The notes under the pieces: generated by a model
Databases searched by the model: none
What the model was told of the DNA's origin: nothing
Seen by the model: only the letters and a program-made list of their open reading frames with translations
Made by a program: the position numbers and the translations under genes
NCBI GenBank assembly: GCA_013397435.1
Contig: VZRG01000359.1
Span: 257,573-321,572, forward strand
Source of the DNA: Erythrocercus mccallii
Taxonomy: Eukaryota; Chordata; Aves; Passeriformes; Dicruridae
Length of the DNA stretch: 64,000 bases
Reading direction: 5' to 3'
Part shown: positions 1 through 12,034 of the stretch, in pieces
Numbering within the stretch: position 1 is the stretch's first letter
Layout of the letters: each line of letters begins with the position of its first letter

Positions 1-544
1 CTTGTAGATTATTGCCCTTCAGTTTAGCTAGGGGTTTTTTCCTCCATCATATTTACCCCTTGATATATTTATAGATATCAAAAGCTTTTCCTTAAGGATC
101 TCAATTTGCAAAGCTAGAGACGAGGGGCTCTTTTAGCCTCATAAGAAAAGCTCCCTGCTCTCCCTCTGCACCTGTTCCAGCTTCAGTGCGCATCATAGGA
201 AAGAGCTGGTTCTTCTCTTCTCGCTCCTCTTCATAGCCATGGGTGACCACAACTGCATTTAAGGCAGCATGCACCCACAACAAAGCCTTGTGTAAAGGCA
301 TTTAGCACTTCCCCTTCTGCAAGGGAATGCTTCATCTGCGTTTGCCTTTTTCACAACCACATTGCACAGGTGGCTGACATTCACAGACAAACTGACACAA
401 CTGGAACAGAGGAATCTCAGCTGACTTTACCTTTGTAAATGGCAGATGTGGGAGAGCAAGAGGAAAATTACAAATGGACTGGAAAGATTAATAAAGCTCA
501 GGTCTGTGCCAGATTTCCGAAAGATCAAATTCTGTGTACTACAG
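1..544. other. Non-coding, no gene seen
   Basis: AT-rich single-copy-looking DNA. Open frames are short and unrecognised. Confidence 0.6.
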
Positions 545-820
545 GCCACTGTGGTGACACACAATAAGACAAGAAGCAACGGGCAGAAACTGATGCACAG
601 GAACTTTCATTGGAACATAAGGAAGAACTTTTTTATTGTGCAGGTGACTGAGCACTGGAACAGGCTGCCCAGAGAGGTTGTGGAGTCTCCTTACTGGAGA
701 TACTCAAGAACCATCTGGATGCAATCCTGTGCCATGCACTCTGAGATGGCCCTGTTTGAACAGGGATATTGGGCCAGACAATCTACTGGGGTCCCTTCCA
801 ACCTTAACTATTCCGTGACT
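545..820 (+). mobile_element. CR1 LINE 3' fragment
   Basis: The stretch follows the standard CR1 3' order: a GGGCAGAAACTGATGCACAGGAA stage, then GGAAGAACTTTTTTATTGTG, GAGCACTGGAACAGGCTGCC, GAGAGGTTGTGGAGTCTCC and CCCTTCCAACCTT near the 3' end. It is 5'-truncated, as most CR1 copies are. The open frame that spans it is not a host gene. The same subfamily is present on the other strand at 53680-53945. Confidence 0.9.
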
Positions 821-3139
821 GCAAAATTCAACATGCCCATGGTTACCCTGTGATTGATTAGTATAACTATATGTTATATTTTTAATTACAGGCAGTATTT
901 TTATGGATCACTACATTTAAAAGGCACAGTTTGTTTTTGGGTATCTAGAAGTCGTCTTAATGTTTATGCAACTGAATCTTTTCCTCCTCTACTAATTTTA
1001 AAGAGTGCTCTTCCAGGTTTTGTGCCCACTTTATTACTACTTCTAATGAGCAATTTTGTTTTGTGTCATTAGATTAATCCCCTGTCCCCAATTCTACCAG
1101 TTAAGTACCTACCATCTAACTGCCCCCTCTTCAGCACTATGTTGTCACATTCTCTTTTGTCATTTGTCTATCTTACCATTCTTCTATTAATCCCCATCTC
1201 CTCCACTTAAGCTAATAACTTTCCCATGTGTCACCATACCAAATGAGTTCTGAAGGCTGGAGATTAGAATTATAGCTTTTCCCCCTAGCAAAAAACCTTA
1301 CACTTTTTCAGAGAAAGATATTGTATCACAGTGGCATGTATTTACCTCTAGAATACAACTTCATTTACAAAATTTATTCTGCATTTTCTATTTTCTATTA
1401 AAATGCATTGTTCCTTCTCCCCTGTTCTTCTGAGCATAAGCAGTTCATCTGTACTCTGTGAATTACAATATCAACTTCATTTTGACAGACTGACTTTAAA
1501 TCACTTCCACCGGATCTGCCATTTCAGATGTCCTTTTTTGTAAACCTTAACAATCTTTTTTCAGTACATTCTTTGATACCCCTTCCTCTCCCAGATATTG
1601 GTACTTTTCATATCAGATAAAGAATTTATATGGATACATTTATATAAAACTGTCTCTTTTTTCCCTTATGCATATGAAGAAGGTGGGAGCCAAATATTTT
1701 CAGAGGCAGTACTCTTATTTTAGGGACTTAGAACATAGCAGACAGCCACTCTATTCAAACAAGCTGAGATTTTCAAAACTTCATTCTTAAATTCACACAG
1801 CCATTTCCTAAAGAGTAGCTTGATTTTCAGTGTTAAGTACCCAACAACTGTAAGTGACAATAATGGCAGAAAAAAAGTTCTTAAAACTCAATGGAGGAAA
1901 AAATTACTCAGCCACCTGCTAAATGCAGTCAAAATTAGAAGTCTCATGCACATATCTGTAAGTTTTGACCAATGTCAGAGACAGTTCCGACCCTAAATGC
2001 CGTACCCAAAATAAATATGATCATATTTACTTGGAGTGTCCATATCCAGTTGTAATTCTGCTGAAGCTGAAATTTAAATCAACATGTCATGTGTTTGTGG
2101 TCTTTCTTTGTCTTTTTAGACTACAGTCAACAGATGTTGCGGATGTAGGTGGATCCAGAACTACAAATCAAAACACTTAGGAGACTTTTGTACACTTACA
2201 CCTGAAAGGCAAAACAATCAATCAATGTGAAGACTTTCAGATGCAGATACAAATACAAGTAAAGTGTTTGCAGCTTTGTTCATGCAGTGCAAACAATAAA
2301 GACAGGTGAAGCACTATTTCCATATTCCAGATGCAAGTACCTACTCAGCTCAGCAACAGATTTATGCAGACTGTCATGAGGGAATCACAGCACAGGCAGA
2401 CTGCAGTTCTTAGCACCTGCCCGTAAAAGGCACCACACCCTGTCTGAAAACCGGAGCTGAATACTGGTCTAACTTTCAGCTACCATCTTACTACAAAAGC
2501 AATCAGTAGAAGAGTGATAAATGTAACACATTTCTTCCCATGTCGCTGAACCGGCATCAAGGGGGTCAGCAGTACAGACCACGGGCAAAATTCAGCGGGG
2601 AAATCCTGTACTATTAATCCTGTCCTCAGCCACCTCACTTTCCACTTTATAATCGTGTCACCCTCAGCACTGGATCGTTTTTAGCACTGAGGCCGTTGGA
2701 ATTGCTCAGCCACGCAGTCATTTCCCGCTCAGGACTGCGGCCTGAGATGGGCAGAGCATGGGCGAGGAGGGGGGTGGGGGAAGAAAATAACACAAAAAGC
2801 TGTGGAAAGGGCAAGGAAAAGTCTTGTCGCGGGCCTGGGGTGGAAGGGAGCGGGGAATAATTTCCCCTCTATATCCGTGCAGGTGGCTTATCTAGTAAAA
2901 GTGCCTGGAGGCAGGAAGAAGGGCTCCCAATTGTGCCATTCTACCTGCGGAGGTTTTGCCCCGCACACTGAGGCTTTAACCAGGAAGGTAGAAGAGACCG
3001 CAGAGCTTACACACTCTTACTTCTTGGGCTGCATCTTTCCCTTCGTGTGGTCATTCCTCCCCCCACTTCTTCCACGTCTCTTCAGGGAAAAAGTCCCAGA
3101 CCCGAAGGCAATCCTCAGTTAACAGAGATGACACATCAC
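821..3139. other. Non-coding, no gene seen
   Basis: AT-rich up to about 2500, then rising in GC toward the CpG island. A G-rich patch (GGGGGG T GGGGG) lies near 2769-2780. If the - strand first exon at 3301-3540 is real, this is the start of that gene's first intron. Confidence 0.5.
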
Positions 3140-3900
3140 CCCCAGAAAGCTCCCGCCAGTCCCCTTACGGTCACCTTCGAAGACAGATAAGCCGGGGGAG
3201 AAAGGCAGTGCCAGCCGGCCCCGCGCAGACCGGCCCTCCAGAGCCCCCAGCCGCCCCCTCGCCCCCCGGGGGCCCGGGGCGCGTCTCCGCCCGCGCTCAC
3301 CTTGGCCGGCGCGGGGGTCTCTGCCCGGCGGGGCAGGACGGGCGCAGCCGGCGGCGTCCCGGGGCTCCCGACCCGCGGCGCGGCGGGGCCAGCCCTGGCC
3401 GCGGGCGGCTGCGCGGTGCCGGGCGGCAGGCAGGTGCCCGGCACGGCTCCTGTCCCATTCAGCACTTTACCATTCCCTCCCCGGTTTCCTTCGGGCGGGA
3501 GAGCCCGGCTCAAATATCAGAGCCGGCCCTCCCGAGGAGCGCAGGAACTGACATCAGCCGCCCCGGGCTTTTAACCCCTTCCCGGGTTCGGCGGCGAGGC
3601 AGGTGGGGCGGGCAGCGCAGGGTGCCGGGGCGGCTCGGGGCACAAGAGTGGCAACCGCACTCTGCCTCGGGAGGGGACATCCCCCTCTCCACCCACCCTG
3701 CGCCCTCAGGGACTGCCACCGAGTTTCCTGAGATCTCCCTTGCAGTCATCTCCCAGCCCTCAGGGCTGATGCTACCCAAACCGTCCGCAGACCACCAGGG
3801 CAGCGGCGTTTTCCGTGGAGCAGCCGGGCGAGGAGCTGATACCCACGGAAACACGCTGCCCTTGCCGCCACCGCAGCCCTGAGGGCCTGGCAGTTCGTCC
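3140..3900. promoter_or_regulatory. CpG island with a - strand splice donor; possible divergent promoter
   Basis: This is a dense CpG island, strongest at 3215-3640. On the - strand, GCCAAG is followed by GTGAGC with the exon end at 3301, a near-consensus donor. A TTAAAAG TATA-like element and a TGATGTCA CRE-like octamer lie further upstream on the - strand (about 3550-3576), which would place a start near 3540. Together these suggest a first exon at about 3301-3540 transcribed to the left. From remembered mammalian order the left-hand divergent neighbour of TMEM229B is PLEKHH1. No PLEKHH1 coding sequence is visible, so the symbol is left empty. Confidence 0.5.
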
Positions 3901-5154
3901 GAATCTCCAGATGGAGATTCACTCGTTGTAGGCAGCCCCAGGGCATGAGGTTGGTGCCACAACAGAGATGAAAACCAAGCTGGTGTAATGGTCTCCTGAC
4001 CAGAGGACACCAACCTGCACCATGTACTTTGGCCGTTTCTCACATAAAATGGCTTAAACAAACAGATCCGGGGCCTCAAGTATTTCTAATGATAACTGCC
4101 AGCACACAAAATATGTTATTCAGGCATCAGGCCATCACTTACTCAGCTACATTACATGCAGCAATGCCTTATATGAATATATGGTGACATATAGGAGTAT
4201 ATTGCCTGCGTTATACCAAGAACTGGTGATATCTTACTGCCTCAGGAGGCTGGGCACTGGCATCGAGTGTGTGCACACACCATGTGCTGCTGGATGCTGC
4301 CCTCCGCCCTGGCCACTCCCCGACACCCCAGGCTGGCCAAGCCTATGCTCTCTCCCTTTGTGTTGAGCAAATGAGAGCATGCAAATGGAAGTAAAGGGGA
4401 CTAGAGGCAGATGAGGGTGGCAGGACAAAATGTCCCGAGAGATGTGGCCCTCAGACCAGTGTGCTTCAAAGCAAAAGGCCCTTTGTTCTGTTTCAGGTTT
4501 AGCAACTACTTGTTACTTATTCAATTATCAGGCACATTATTTCTGTCAGAGATACTTTTAAAATGTCTATATGAGGCTCCCCTCAGTGATGATAACAGCA
4601 GTCATTCTGACCTGTATCTTTCTGGCCATTTTCCATAGACCTTTTACATGGGTCACTTCGCTGCCATGGAAGTTGGTCTCATCTCGAAAAAGTGAGCCTG
4701 GCTTGTTGGGGAAGGGCTGCAGCAGAGTGATGGTATCTTGAGTGGTTATGAGAAATCCATGAATGCTCTAAAACTGTACATTGGCAACTGTTGAGACTAC
4801 TCACGCAAAACGGGGCAGTCTGAAATAAACAGGCTTCAACCATCAGACAACAAAATTATCTCCTGGGACAATAAGCAACACTATTCACTAGACATAGTTA
4901 AACAAGATCTTAAGAGTTGTTATCTGGCTCACAGATACTGCCTGGTTTGAGATCTGCTGTTTATTAAACTTCTACTGTAAACTTTTTCCTCCCACTGATA
5001 GGGTGCTTTCACTGATGTCTCGGCAGAGAAACATTGGGTACCAAATCACTTACTGTGCAAAAATGAAAAGACTGATGTGATTAAGTGGTTAAAATATAAA
5101 AATATAACTAAAAACATAAGGTCAAGATTTGGACACTGGAGTGAAAGGCAGACT
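3901..5154. other. Non-coding, no gene seen
   Basis: Mixed-composition DNA between the CpG island and the ERVK-like LTR. Open frames are short and match nothing I know. Confidence 0.6.
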
Positions 5155-5160
5155 GAAATC
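5155..5160. repeat. Target-site duplication, left copy (GAAATC)
   Basis: Identical to 5549-5554 and directly next to the TG end of the LTR. Confidence 0.85.
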
Positions 5161-5235
5161 TGCCGCAGTTTCCCTCGCCCCGGGAGGACTACCCTGGCTA
5201 GCAACAGTCCTCGGGGGGGAAACTGAGGCAAGGAC
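5161..5235. repeat. Imperfect inverted repeat in the U5-like part of the LTR
   Basis: TGCCGCAGTTTCCCTCG near 5161 and GGGGGGAAACTGAGGCA near 5214-5230 are imperfect inverted copies separated by about 30 bases that include GGCTAGCAACAG. In the LTR's own orientation this could form a stem-loop downstream of its polyadenylation signal. Confidence 0.7.
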
Positions 5236-5548
5236 AAAGGTAAAAGACGAAAGGCGCTCTTCTCTCTCCCAGGATCCAGTCCCACAGTTTATTGGCAGAA
5301 CCTATTCCATGTGCCCGAGCAGGGAAAAGAGGAAGGGTCACCTGGGCCGGTCATTTTTGTGCCCTCGGTCCAGGAGGGGAGGGGACGGGGTCTGCTGGCC
5401 AATGGTGGCAGACCAAGGGGGAGGTGACACCTGGGGGTCAGGTGTGCAGGGGAAGCAAGGGGTTATGGGGAAGATACAGCATGTGTTAGTGAGGGGAAAA
5501 CTCAGTACAAATACAAAAATGAACTACCTACTTAGTTGCACTACAACA
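5161..5548 (-). mobile_element. Solo LTR of an endogenous retrovirus, 6-bp target duplication (ERVK-like)
   Basis: A 388-bp block begins TGCCGCAG and ends CTACAACA on the + strand, so its ends are the TG...CA expected of an LTR. It is flanked on both sides by the identical hexamer GAAATC (5155-5160 and 5549-5554). Read on the - strand it has a U3-like part, a polyadenylation hexamer AATAAA (TTTATT at 5288-5293 on +), and a GC-rich U5-like part. A 6-bp duplication is typical of class II (ERVK, beta-like) elements. No internal gag, pol or env sequence is next to it, so it is a solo LTR left by recombination. The open frame across it is incidental. Confidence 0.85.
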
Positions 5549-5554
5549 GAAATC
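5549..5554. repeat. Target-site duplication, right copy (GAAATC)
   Basis: Identical to 5155-5160 and directly next to the CA end of the LTR. Confidence 0.85.
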
Positions 5555-8500
5555 TACACCTCATTATACAAATAAGTAATCAGATTTCCAAAGACTCTGA
5601 GGACCCTGCAGTTCCCTAAAGATAATTTTGCTTTAGATTTCTCATCTGTTTCCAGTTCCATGGGAATTTGGTTGAATGAAGCTGCCTGTTCCTACCTGAG
5701 AGACAAAGCATGTATTACAGAGCTTGTTCAGGTAGAGAGCAGGATAGCACTACACAGGGATGGCTGGAGACCCAAGTGGAGATGGGCAAAGAACTGAAAA
5801 GAAACAGGCATCTGGTGAGGAGCTCTCCCATTTGGACAGCTGAGCAGGGACAGGCAAGAATACAGGCAGAGATCAAGATGGCTGTTGGGACACTATCACC
5901 CAGAGATATTTCTCCAGCAATTCCCAGTAGAAGGGACTCCAGCTGCCTACATAACCATTATGCCCAGTGATCAAGGAATTGTAATAAATAACCAGAAACA
6001 GCACAATTTGTGCCTCCCTATAGGTATTTCAGAGGGCAAAATGTAGCTTCATGCTTTATAGAGTCCACTCCTGAACTGAACTAAGGCTGGCCAGAGACAA
6101 AGTGAAAAAAGGAGCTATTCCCTTCATGCTCCCATCCTATTCTTGTTCCTTTCAACCACAGAACACAAGCACAATATTACTTAATCTGAATTTTATAAGG
6201 TATTTTTATTCTTCCCTTAAAGGCGCTGGTCAAGCTCTCTCATTTGCACCAGCAAAGCCAACCAGATCATATCACTCACTGAAATGTCAATATCTGGCCT
6301 TGTGTTTTTCCCAGGCAACGAAGCTTGACTGCCAGCACATTCCTCAGCCACTGAACTTTATACAAAGTACCTCTCTAAGAATTGCCTGTGCACACCTTGC
6401 TTTAACCCCTGGAGGCCCAGAACCACATCAGCACTCACATAACAATGTTCTGCCATGTATTTAAAGCAATTATTCTTCAAAGCTGTGCCTCTTTATAGCT
6501 TCTGTTGCTTTTGTTAAAGTATTTAGCAAAATTATTTAAAAAAAAATAAATCGTGGTTTCCATTAAATGATGCAAATAGAAAAATAGTTTGACTTCAGAA
6601 GGAGAAGGTTGTAAGAACAACCAGTAGTATCTCAATGTTCCCAAATTATTTCCCTTGGCAGTTGTCTTTAATATGGTTTCTCAAGCACTGTATGTCAGGT
6701 CTTTCCAATCTGGAGACAAATCATTCAGCAAAAAGTAAAATTTACTATAAACAGCAAATATTGACAAAACAAACTCTCTGGCTGATCCAAGAGAACTAGC
6801 TTGGCACTGTTAGACTATCCTTATCACAACACAAGCACAGGCTGCTTTGTTCAGAGTACCATATCCAAGATACCTAAATAGAAGGACAAAGAGATAAGTG
6901 ACAGCGAGGAGTCAGAAGATGAGAACAGAATGAACTCTTTATCTGAGTATGCAAAGTTGTCATAGTTCTGCAGGTGGGAGAGAGCATTGTGTTCCAGACA
7001 CAGTGCTGCTGAAAACTTACCAGAGGGGCAAGGACACCAGCCAGACCAAAAGTTCAGGTGTCAGAGCCCCACTGAAGATTCAATCCTGTGTGGGAAAAAA
7101 CTTGCACAACAACAAAACTGTACCTTGAAACACCTGTTTGAGGTAATTGTCGCTCTCCACAAGCAGCTTAGGCTTCATACTGTAGTTCTCTAAATTCCAC
7201 CTGTGTTAGAGGCTTTAAAATGTTGAAAATGGCCTTTGTGCCTAGTTCCCTTGCTCTTTCTCCTGGGTTTGCAGTGTGCTGACAGACAACACAGAGTTGC
7301 AACCCCTTGCCTTTCTTCTCTTCTAATCAGCAATGACAAGTTTATGCAGTATTAAAATAAGAGACTGGCAGCTCTGGATCACCTTGCTGCATAAACCAGT
7401 TGCTTGTGGGAGGACCCAGTGGGAGGGCCAAGAAACCATTGCCCTCCAGTACTTTGTCAGCTGGTTTTGATTGTGTTATGGTCATCTAGTCACACTTCAC
7501 ACACAGACACTCGTGTGTACTATTCAAGCCAGAACTTGAGCAAAAACATATGTTTTATATATATAGTCTTGACTGCAACAGAGCAAAAAAAAAAAAAGGA
7601 GAATTCTCATTTTCCTTAGGGAGTCATCCCAGGGGCAACTCAAGTGTTATTCTCAGTATTAATAGTTCTTGCCTTGTTTCATCTCTGAGTTTCTCCAGTT
7701 TCAGCTTCTACGTACCAAATTTCACCATGTCTTTTTCCTATAGATTAAGAAATCATCAACTATCATTAAAGTAGCCTGTGATAAAAAAAACTTAATTTTC
7801 TCCTCTATAAAAATACACAGATGTAACATCTCTCACAGTAATTAATATTTTCTAATGCTTGTATTCCCATAGGTTTATCTAGATCATAGATTAAACAACT
7901 AGATCTTAAAAAGTCAGTTTGGGATTTTATCAGCATGCTTGTGTGTGCCTGTTCAACTCCCATTTCAGATCAGGGAAGAAAGGAGGATGGCATGTGGGAG
8001 TCCTCAAGCTGTGGAGAAGGAAAAGAGTCCTTACAAGTGTATTTGGTTTGTGTGGTCTTTTTGTGTCTGGCATTGGCCTGGTATGTAGCCCCAAAGGTTC
8101 CCACATACCACAGAACACTTTGAATCAGAGTCCACAGGCTGCAGCAGTAACTGCTGTGGAAGAGGTGCTGCACATTATGCATGTCACAGGTAAACTGTGT
8201 CAATCCAGATGCTGCAAATTTGCAGACAGAGCTGGCTTAACAGCACTCAAAAACTCAATTTTTGCTGCCCTTCAGATGAGAGGCCTGGCTGCTCCTGCCA
8301 AGGAGAAGGAGGCATAGCAAGAGAGTGGTGGAGCTGTGACAAGGTGCTGGAAGCAATCAGGAAGAGTGCTGGAGAGCTGGACCTGCTGCTCTGGCAGCCC
8401 CATTGCTATGAGAGAAGGCCACATCTGCTGCTGCAAGGGACAGTCCATACCCCTCAGACCTTCCTTGAATGGCAGGAACAGGTCTTTCCTCCCAGGGGGA

Positions 8501-11500
8501 GGGAAGCTCAGCCAAAGTAGACAACAGCCTATGGTAATTTTGCCTCCTGACGTACCCTGTGAAATGCCAGGAAAATACCTATTTACAGAGCTGTCTCTGG
8601 AAGCACAACGCAAAGAGCTGCACCAGAGAAAGAGATCTAAACAACATGGGGAGCAGGGAACCAATTCATTTATAGATTACTGGTTTGAATTCAAGCTAAG
8701 TAAAAGAAATAACCACTGGTCAGCTACCCTCTGACAAGCAGCAGCAGCAGTGACAGCTGTATGGACAGACTAGTAATCTCAGCCCCATTCTTAAACATCA
8801 TCTGTTTGTGGGGCAGGTTTATTAGGGGTGAGTGCTGAGGAGGCAATAGTGTGTGCTGCAGGTAGCCAGAGGAGCTCCATGGAACACAGATCCCTCTTAC
8901 TGCTGTTGTTCATTACAGTTCTGTACCCACTCATCACTGAAAATAGCTTCTCAGCATAAAACTCAGACCGCAAGAGATCATGGGGAGAGAACCCGTGCCT
9001 GATCCTCGCTAGACTGTGAAGAGTTGCTGGATTGGAGAGATTTGGGTAGGCTAGGAGAAGGTGTTGTGTCCTTGTCCATAGCAGAGCTGGGGGAAAATAC
9101 TATTTCCAGATTTGTTACATCAATACTTCTAGTAAAGACCAAAGTAGGTCCCAACTTGCCCTCTGTTTGGGTGATGATCTAAGAACTTTGGAATGGACAC
9201 CTGGGGCAACTCTGTGGTCAGAGGCAGGGGAAGATACACAAGACAGCTTCTGATGGAGGATCCCTGCCCTTCCACAACCAGTAGGGTGGCCTGTACTGGG
9301 TGGCTGTGGGGGAGAGAAGACACTAGTAACAAATGGGGCTAGTCTGTAGGAAGAGTTTTGGCTGCCTTCCCAGTATTGCACTGAAGTTATGCCTACAGCT
9401 GCCAGATATCAGGATGGGGTGTGGAGAAGAACACAGTTCCCTGCCATAAGGACTCCTACTTGCAGAGCTTTTGTTGTTGAAACCAGTGTGCAGGCTGCCC
9501 TCCGTGAGAGTGCAGGAGGGGTTAGCTGGAGAGGTTTTTGGCTCTGTTCCTGGTCTCACACCAGACCCAGGCACACAGTTCCCAGATGTTTGTGATCTTT
9601 GCTCTGGGATCTTTCAGACTTGTCAAGGCATTGTTTAAAGGGAGGAATTGTTTCACTTCCACGTGGAGGGTGGAAATGTCAAGAGCTCCTGCAGAGATCC
9701 CTCTGTCCGCTTCTCTCAGGAGGGGTCATCCCCAGGTGAGCAGCATTGGAGAGAGCTCCATCTCTACACAGATGAGATCCCCAGACAACACATTCTCACA
9801 ACAGTAGTTGTCAAGCTTCCCTGGCATGACTGTTTCTGGCAGTTTCCATGGTGATCCACAAAACCAGCACAGATCTCCTTGGGAAGGCAAATAATAGAAC
9901 ATGATACTGCCTGTGCCTGGGGAGGGAGTAATAACCCCACTTTTATACTGTCAACTGAGTTCTAGGGTCAGTCCTGGGGCTTGCCCCACTCCTTTCCTGA
10001 GCTGGTAAGGAAAGCATTTCTGTACCCTTCCCCAAAGGGCTCAAAGCAGTTGCTCACACTTGTAGGTGTTACAATCTGCCATAAGCAGGTTCAAATGGTA
10101 TTGCAAATTGGTTTTTGTGGACAACATTGGCAAGTGATGTCAGCAGGCAGCCCAAACAAGCAGTGTCTGATAGTACTTAGAATGCTTGGGACTAGTGGGA
10201 AATGCTCAGGATGTATCACAACATGGTCCAGCATGCAAGCACATACAGGTATGACATACCTGTAAATGAAAACCTTCACTCCGCCCTCTCTCCCGCTATG
10301 TCTGAAAGCATATGGACAAAATTTCAAACTTTTATCCTTGGTCATAGATGAAAACTATTCATGAGCAAGGGACAAATTCAATCTTACCACCACAGTACCA
10401 TGCCACCAAGACTTCACCCTCTGCTCTCAAGATCTGACCCTGCCCTCTTCCTCATTACAGAAACAGAAACTCTTCCCCATGCAGTTTGGAGGTGCCTGCC
10501 TGATACCTACCTAGCCCTTTGCATGCAGCAACAATTGCCAAACAGCACGGTGGCCAGGATGAAAGGACATGGAGGGAATGGATTGAAGGGTAGTTTTCTG
10601 ATCTGCATAGTTTTCGTGATTTAGCTTAAGATTGCAGAAAATTCTGGAGGGGAGGGGTAAAAATTATAAAGGGTAATATGGCTTTCAAACACAGCCAACA
10701 TGCATCTTAAAAAAGAAACCTAATTTTGTGTGCCTCTACCTCTGGGCAAAATGTTCTTGGCTTGGTTTCAGAGGTGCTGGGAAATTCAAGGATTGGATTT
10801 CTCCAAAAACCACCCCAGGGTGCCTGCAACAGGGTGACCTGGAAAAGGTGCCAATTTTGAAAATGTTATCCCTTTTTTTTTTTTTTTTTTCATTTTGTAA
10901 TTTCCTATCAATGAGCTCTCCCTGGGAGGCTGAGAGATTGATCTGGAACTTGTCTTTCACTCTTGCCTTCACTGCCTGAAGCAGGAACCCTTGTAAGAGA
11001 AATAGCACCTTAGCTGTAGGTTTAGATGGCGCTTGGCTTTCATTACACTGACTGCTGCAATGTAAGAGACTCCTGCCCATTTCCTCATGCTGTGCTCCCT
11101 TGCCCAGAGTTCTGTGGGTCCACAGGGGAGCTTCTGAAGCCAAGGTCACTGCCCAGCCTCTCCCTCTGTCCGTGATTGCCTCCCCTGCTCTGGGGCAGCC
11201 CTGTAACCTCAGTCTGGGTGTATAGGTGTAACTTCAGTCCTGATGTAGATGTGGTCTGTGTTTCCTTGCTCCCTCAGAAGCCCACGCCAGGACGCAGCAC
11301 TAGACAGACAGCCAATTAAAACAGCTCCAGCAGCTACAACACAAAACTGAGTTAGGGCCTTCTGCAAAGGATGTCATGAGTAATTTTTACTTATTTGTTT
11401 AATTAGTGTTAATTGCACACAGTAGGAGGTCAGAACTCTGCCTGCAAATGCTTAGTTGGCTGTGAAATGTGAGTTCTCTAGAAACTCCAGTCCAGGGGCA

Positions 11501-11759
11501 GGAGAAAGAGGGAGATTTGCATTTGGTGTCACAGTGTCAGTTTCATTCACAGCAGATGAATGAAACTGGGAATTTTTCTGGACCAGAAGGAAGAAGAGAA
11601 CAAGAAGTACAGGAAGTTCATCCGGAGAGTCACCAAGAGGATTAATGGGCACCTTGGGCCCCCTCTGCACCAGAGACCTTGGCACATCTTCCTAGCTGCA
11701 CAGGGGGTGCCCCTCGAGGCAGGCGTGGGCGCTGTGTCTCTGTCCCACATACGAGGGCT
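5555..11759. other. Non-coding, no gene seen
   Basis: About 6.2 kb with moderate GC (8000-11500 somewhat richer). It contains an A13 run at 7586-7598, the T18 run at 10873 and several open frames of 60-137 codons on both strands that overlap one another, lack recognisable domains, and are taken as chance. Confidence 0.55.
10873..10890 (+). repeat. T18 homopolymer
   Basis: An uninterrupted run of 18 T. No polyadenylation signal or recognisable retrocopy is seen on the - strand next to it. Confidence 0.95.
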
Positions 11760-11778
11760 CGCTGTGGGTAACCGAACT

Positions 11779-11801
11779 GGGGGGGCTGAGGGGGTGGGGG
11801 C
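11779..11801 (+). promoter_or_regulatory. G-run cluster, possible G-quadruplex
   Basis: G-runs of 7, 5 and 5 with spacers CTGA and T; the first run can be split into two, giving four runs. It lies about 70 bases before the TATAAAA at 11868. Confidence 0.5.
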
Positions 11802-12018
11802 GTTCAATTCAACTTTTCCCTTTTGGGGTTCTCTTTTTGTCAGAAGCGTCTTTCCATTTGTAGCTATTATAAAATATGCTGGCAGTGTTCCCTGTCTGTG
11901 TTGGCAGTTCCGTGCAGTGCCGCGCCCGGCGGCCCGCACGCTGCCCGCGGCCCGTGTGGGCGCTCAGGGCCGCTCCGGCAGGCCCCCAGGCGCGCGCAGT
12001 CGCTGCCGCTGTGCTCCG

Positions 12019-12034
12019 GCGCCGCCTGGTGGCA
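12019..12034 (-). promoter_or_regulatory. CTCF-like binding motif
   Basis: The + strand reads GCGCCGCCTGGTGGCA. It differs at one core position from the known CTCF consensus GCGCCCCCTGGTGGC (the reverse complement of the usual CCACCAGGGGGCGC form, hence - orientation). It lies in the small CpG island between the two larger islands. Binding is not shown by sequence alone. Confidence 0.5.

Noticed and set aside
446..853. 135-codon + strand open frame
   Set aside because: Most of it is a CR1 3' fragment; similar words recur at 53680-53945 on the other strand. Not a host gene.
3785..3800. Second CTCF-like word (CCACCAGGGCAGCG)
   Set aside because: It matches only the first half of the consensus; the GGCGC half is lost.
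3208..3882. 224-codon + strand open frame rich in G, P, R and A
   Set aside because: Typical GC-rich CpG-island frame with few stop codons; overlapped by frames on the other strand; no domain.
5129..5575. 148-codon + strand open frame
   Set aside because: It spans the solo LTR and both target duplications, antisense to the LTR. No retroviral or host protein similarity recognised.
10736..11149. Possible processed pseudogene on the - strand with an A18 tail (T18 on +)
   Set aside because: No AATAAA before the run, no target duplication found and no recognisable parent protein.
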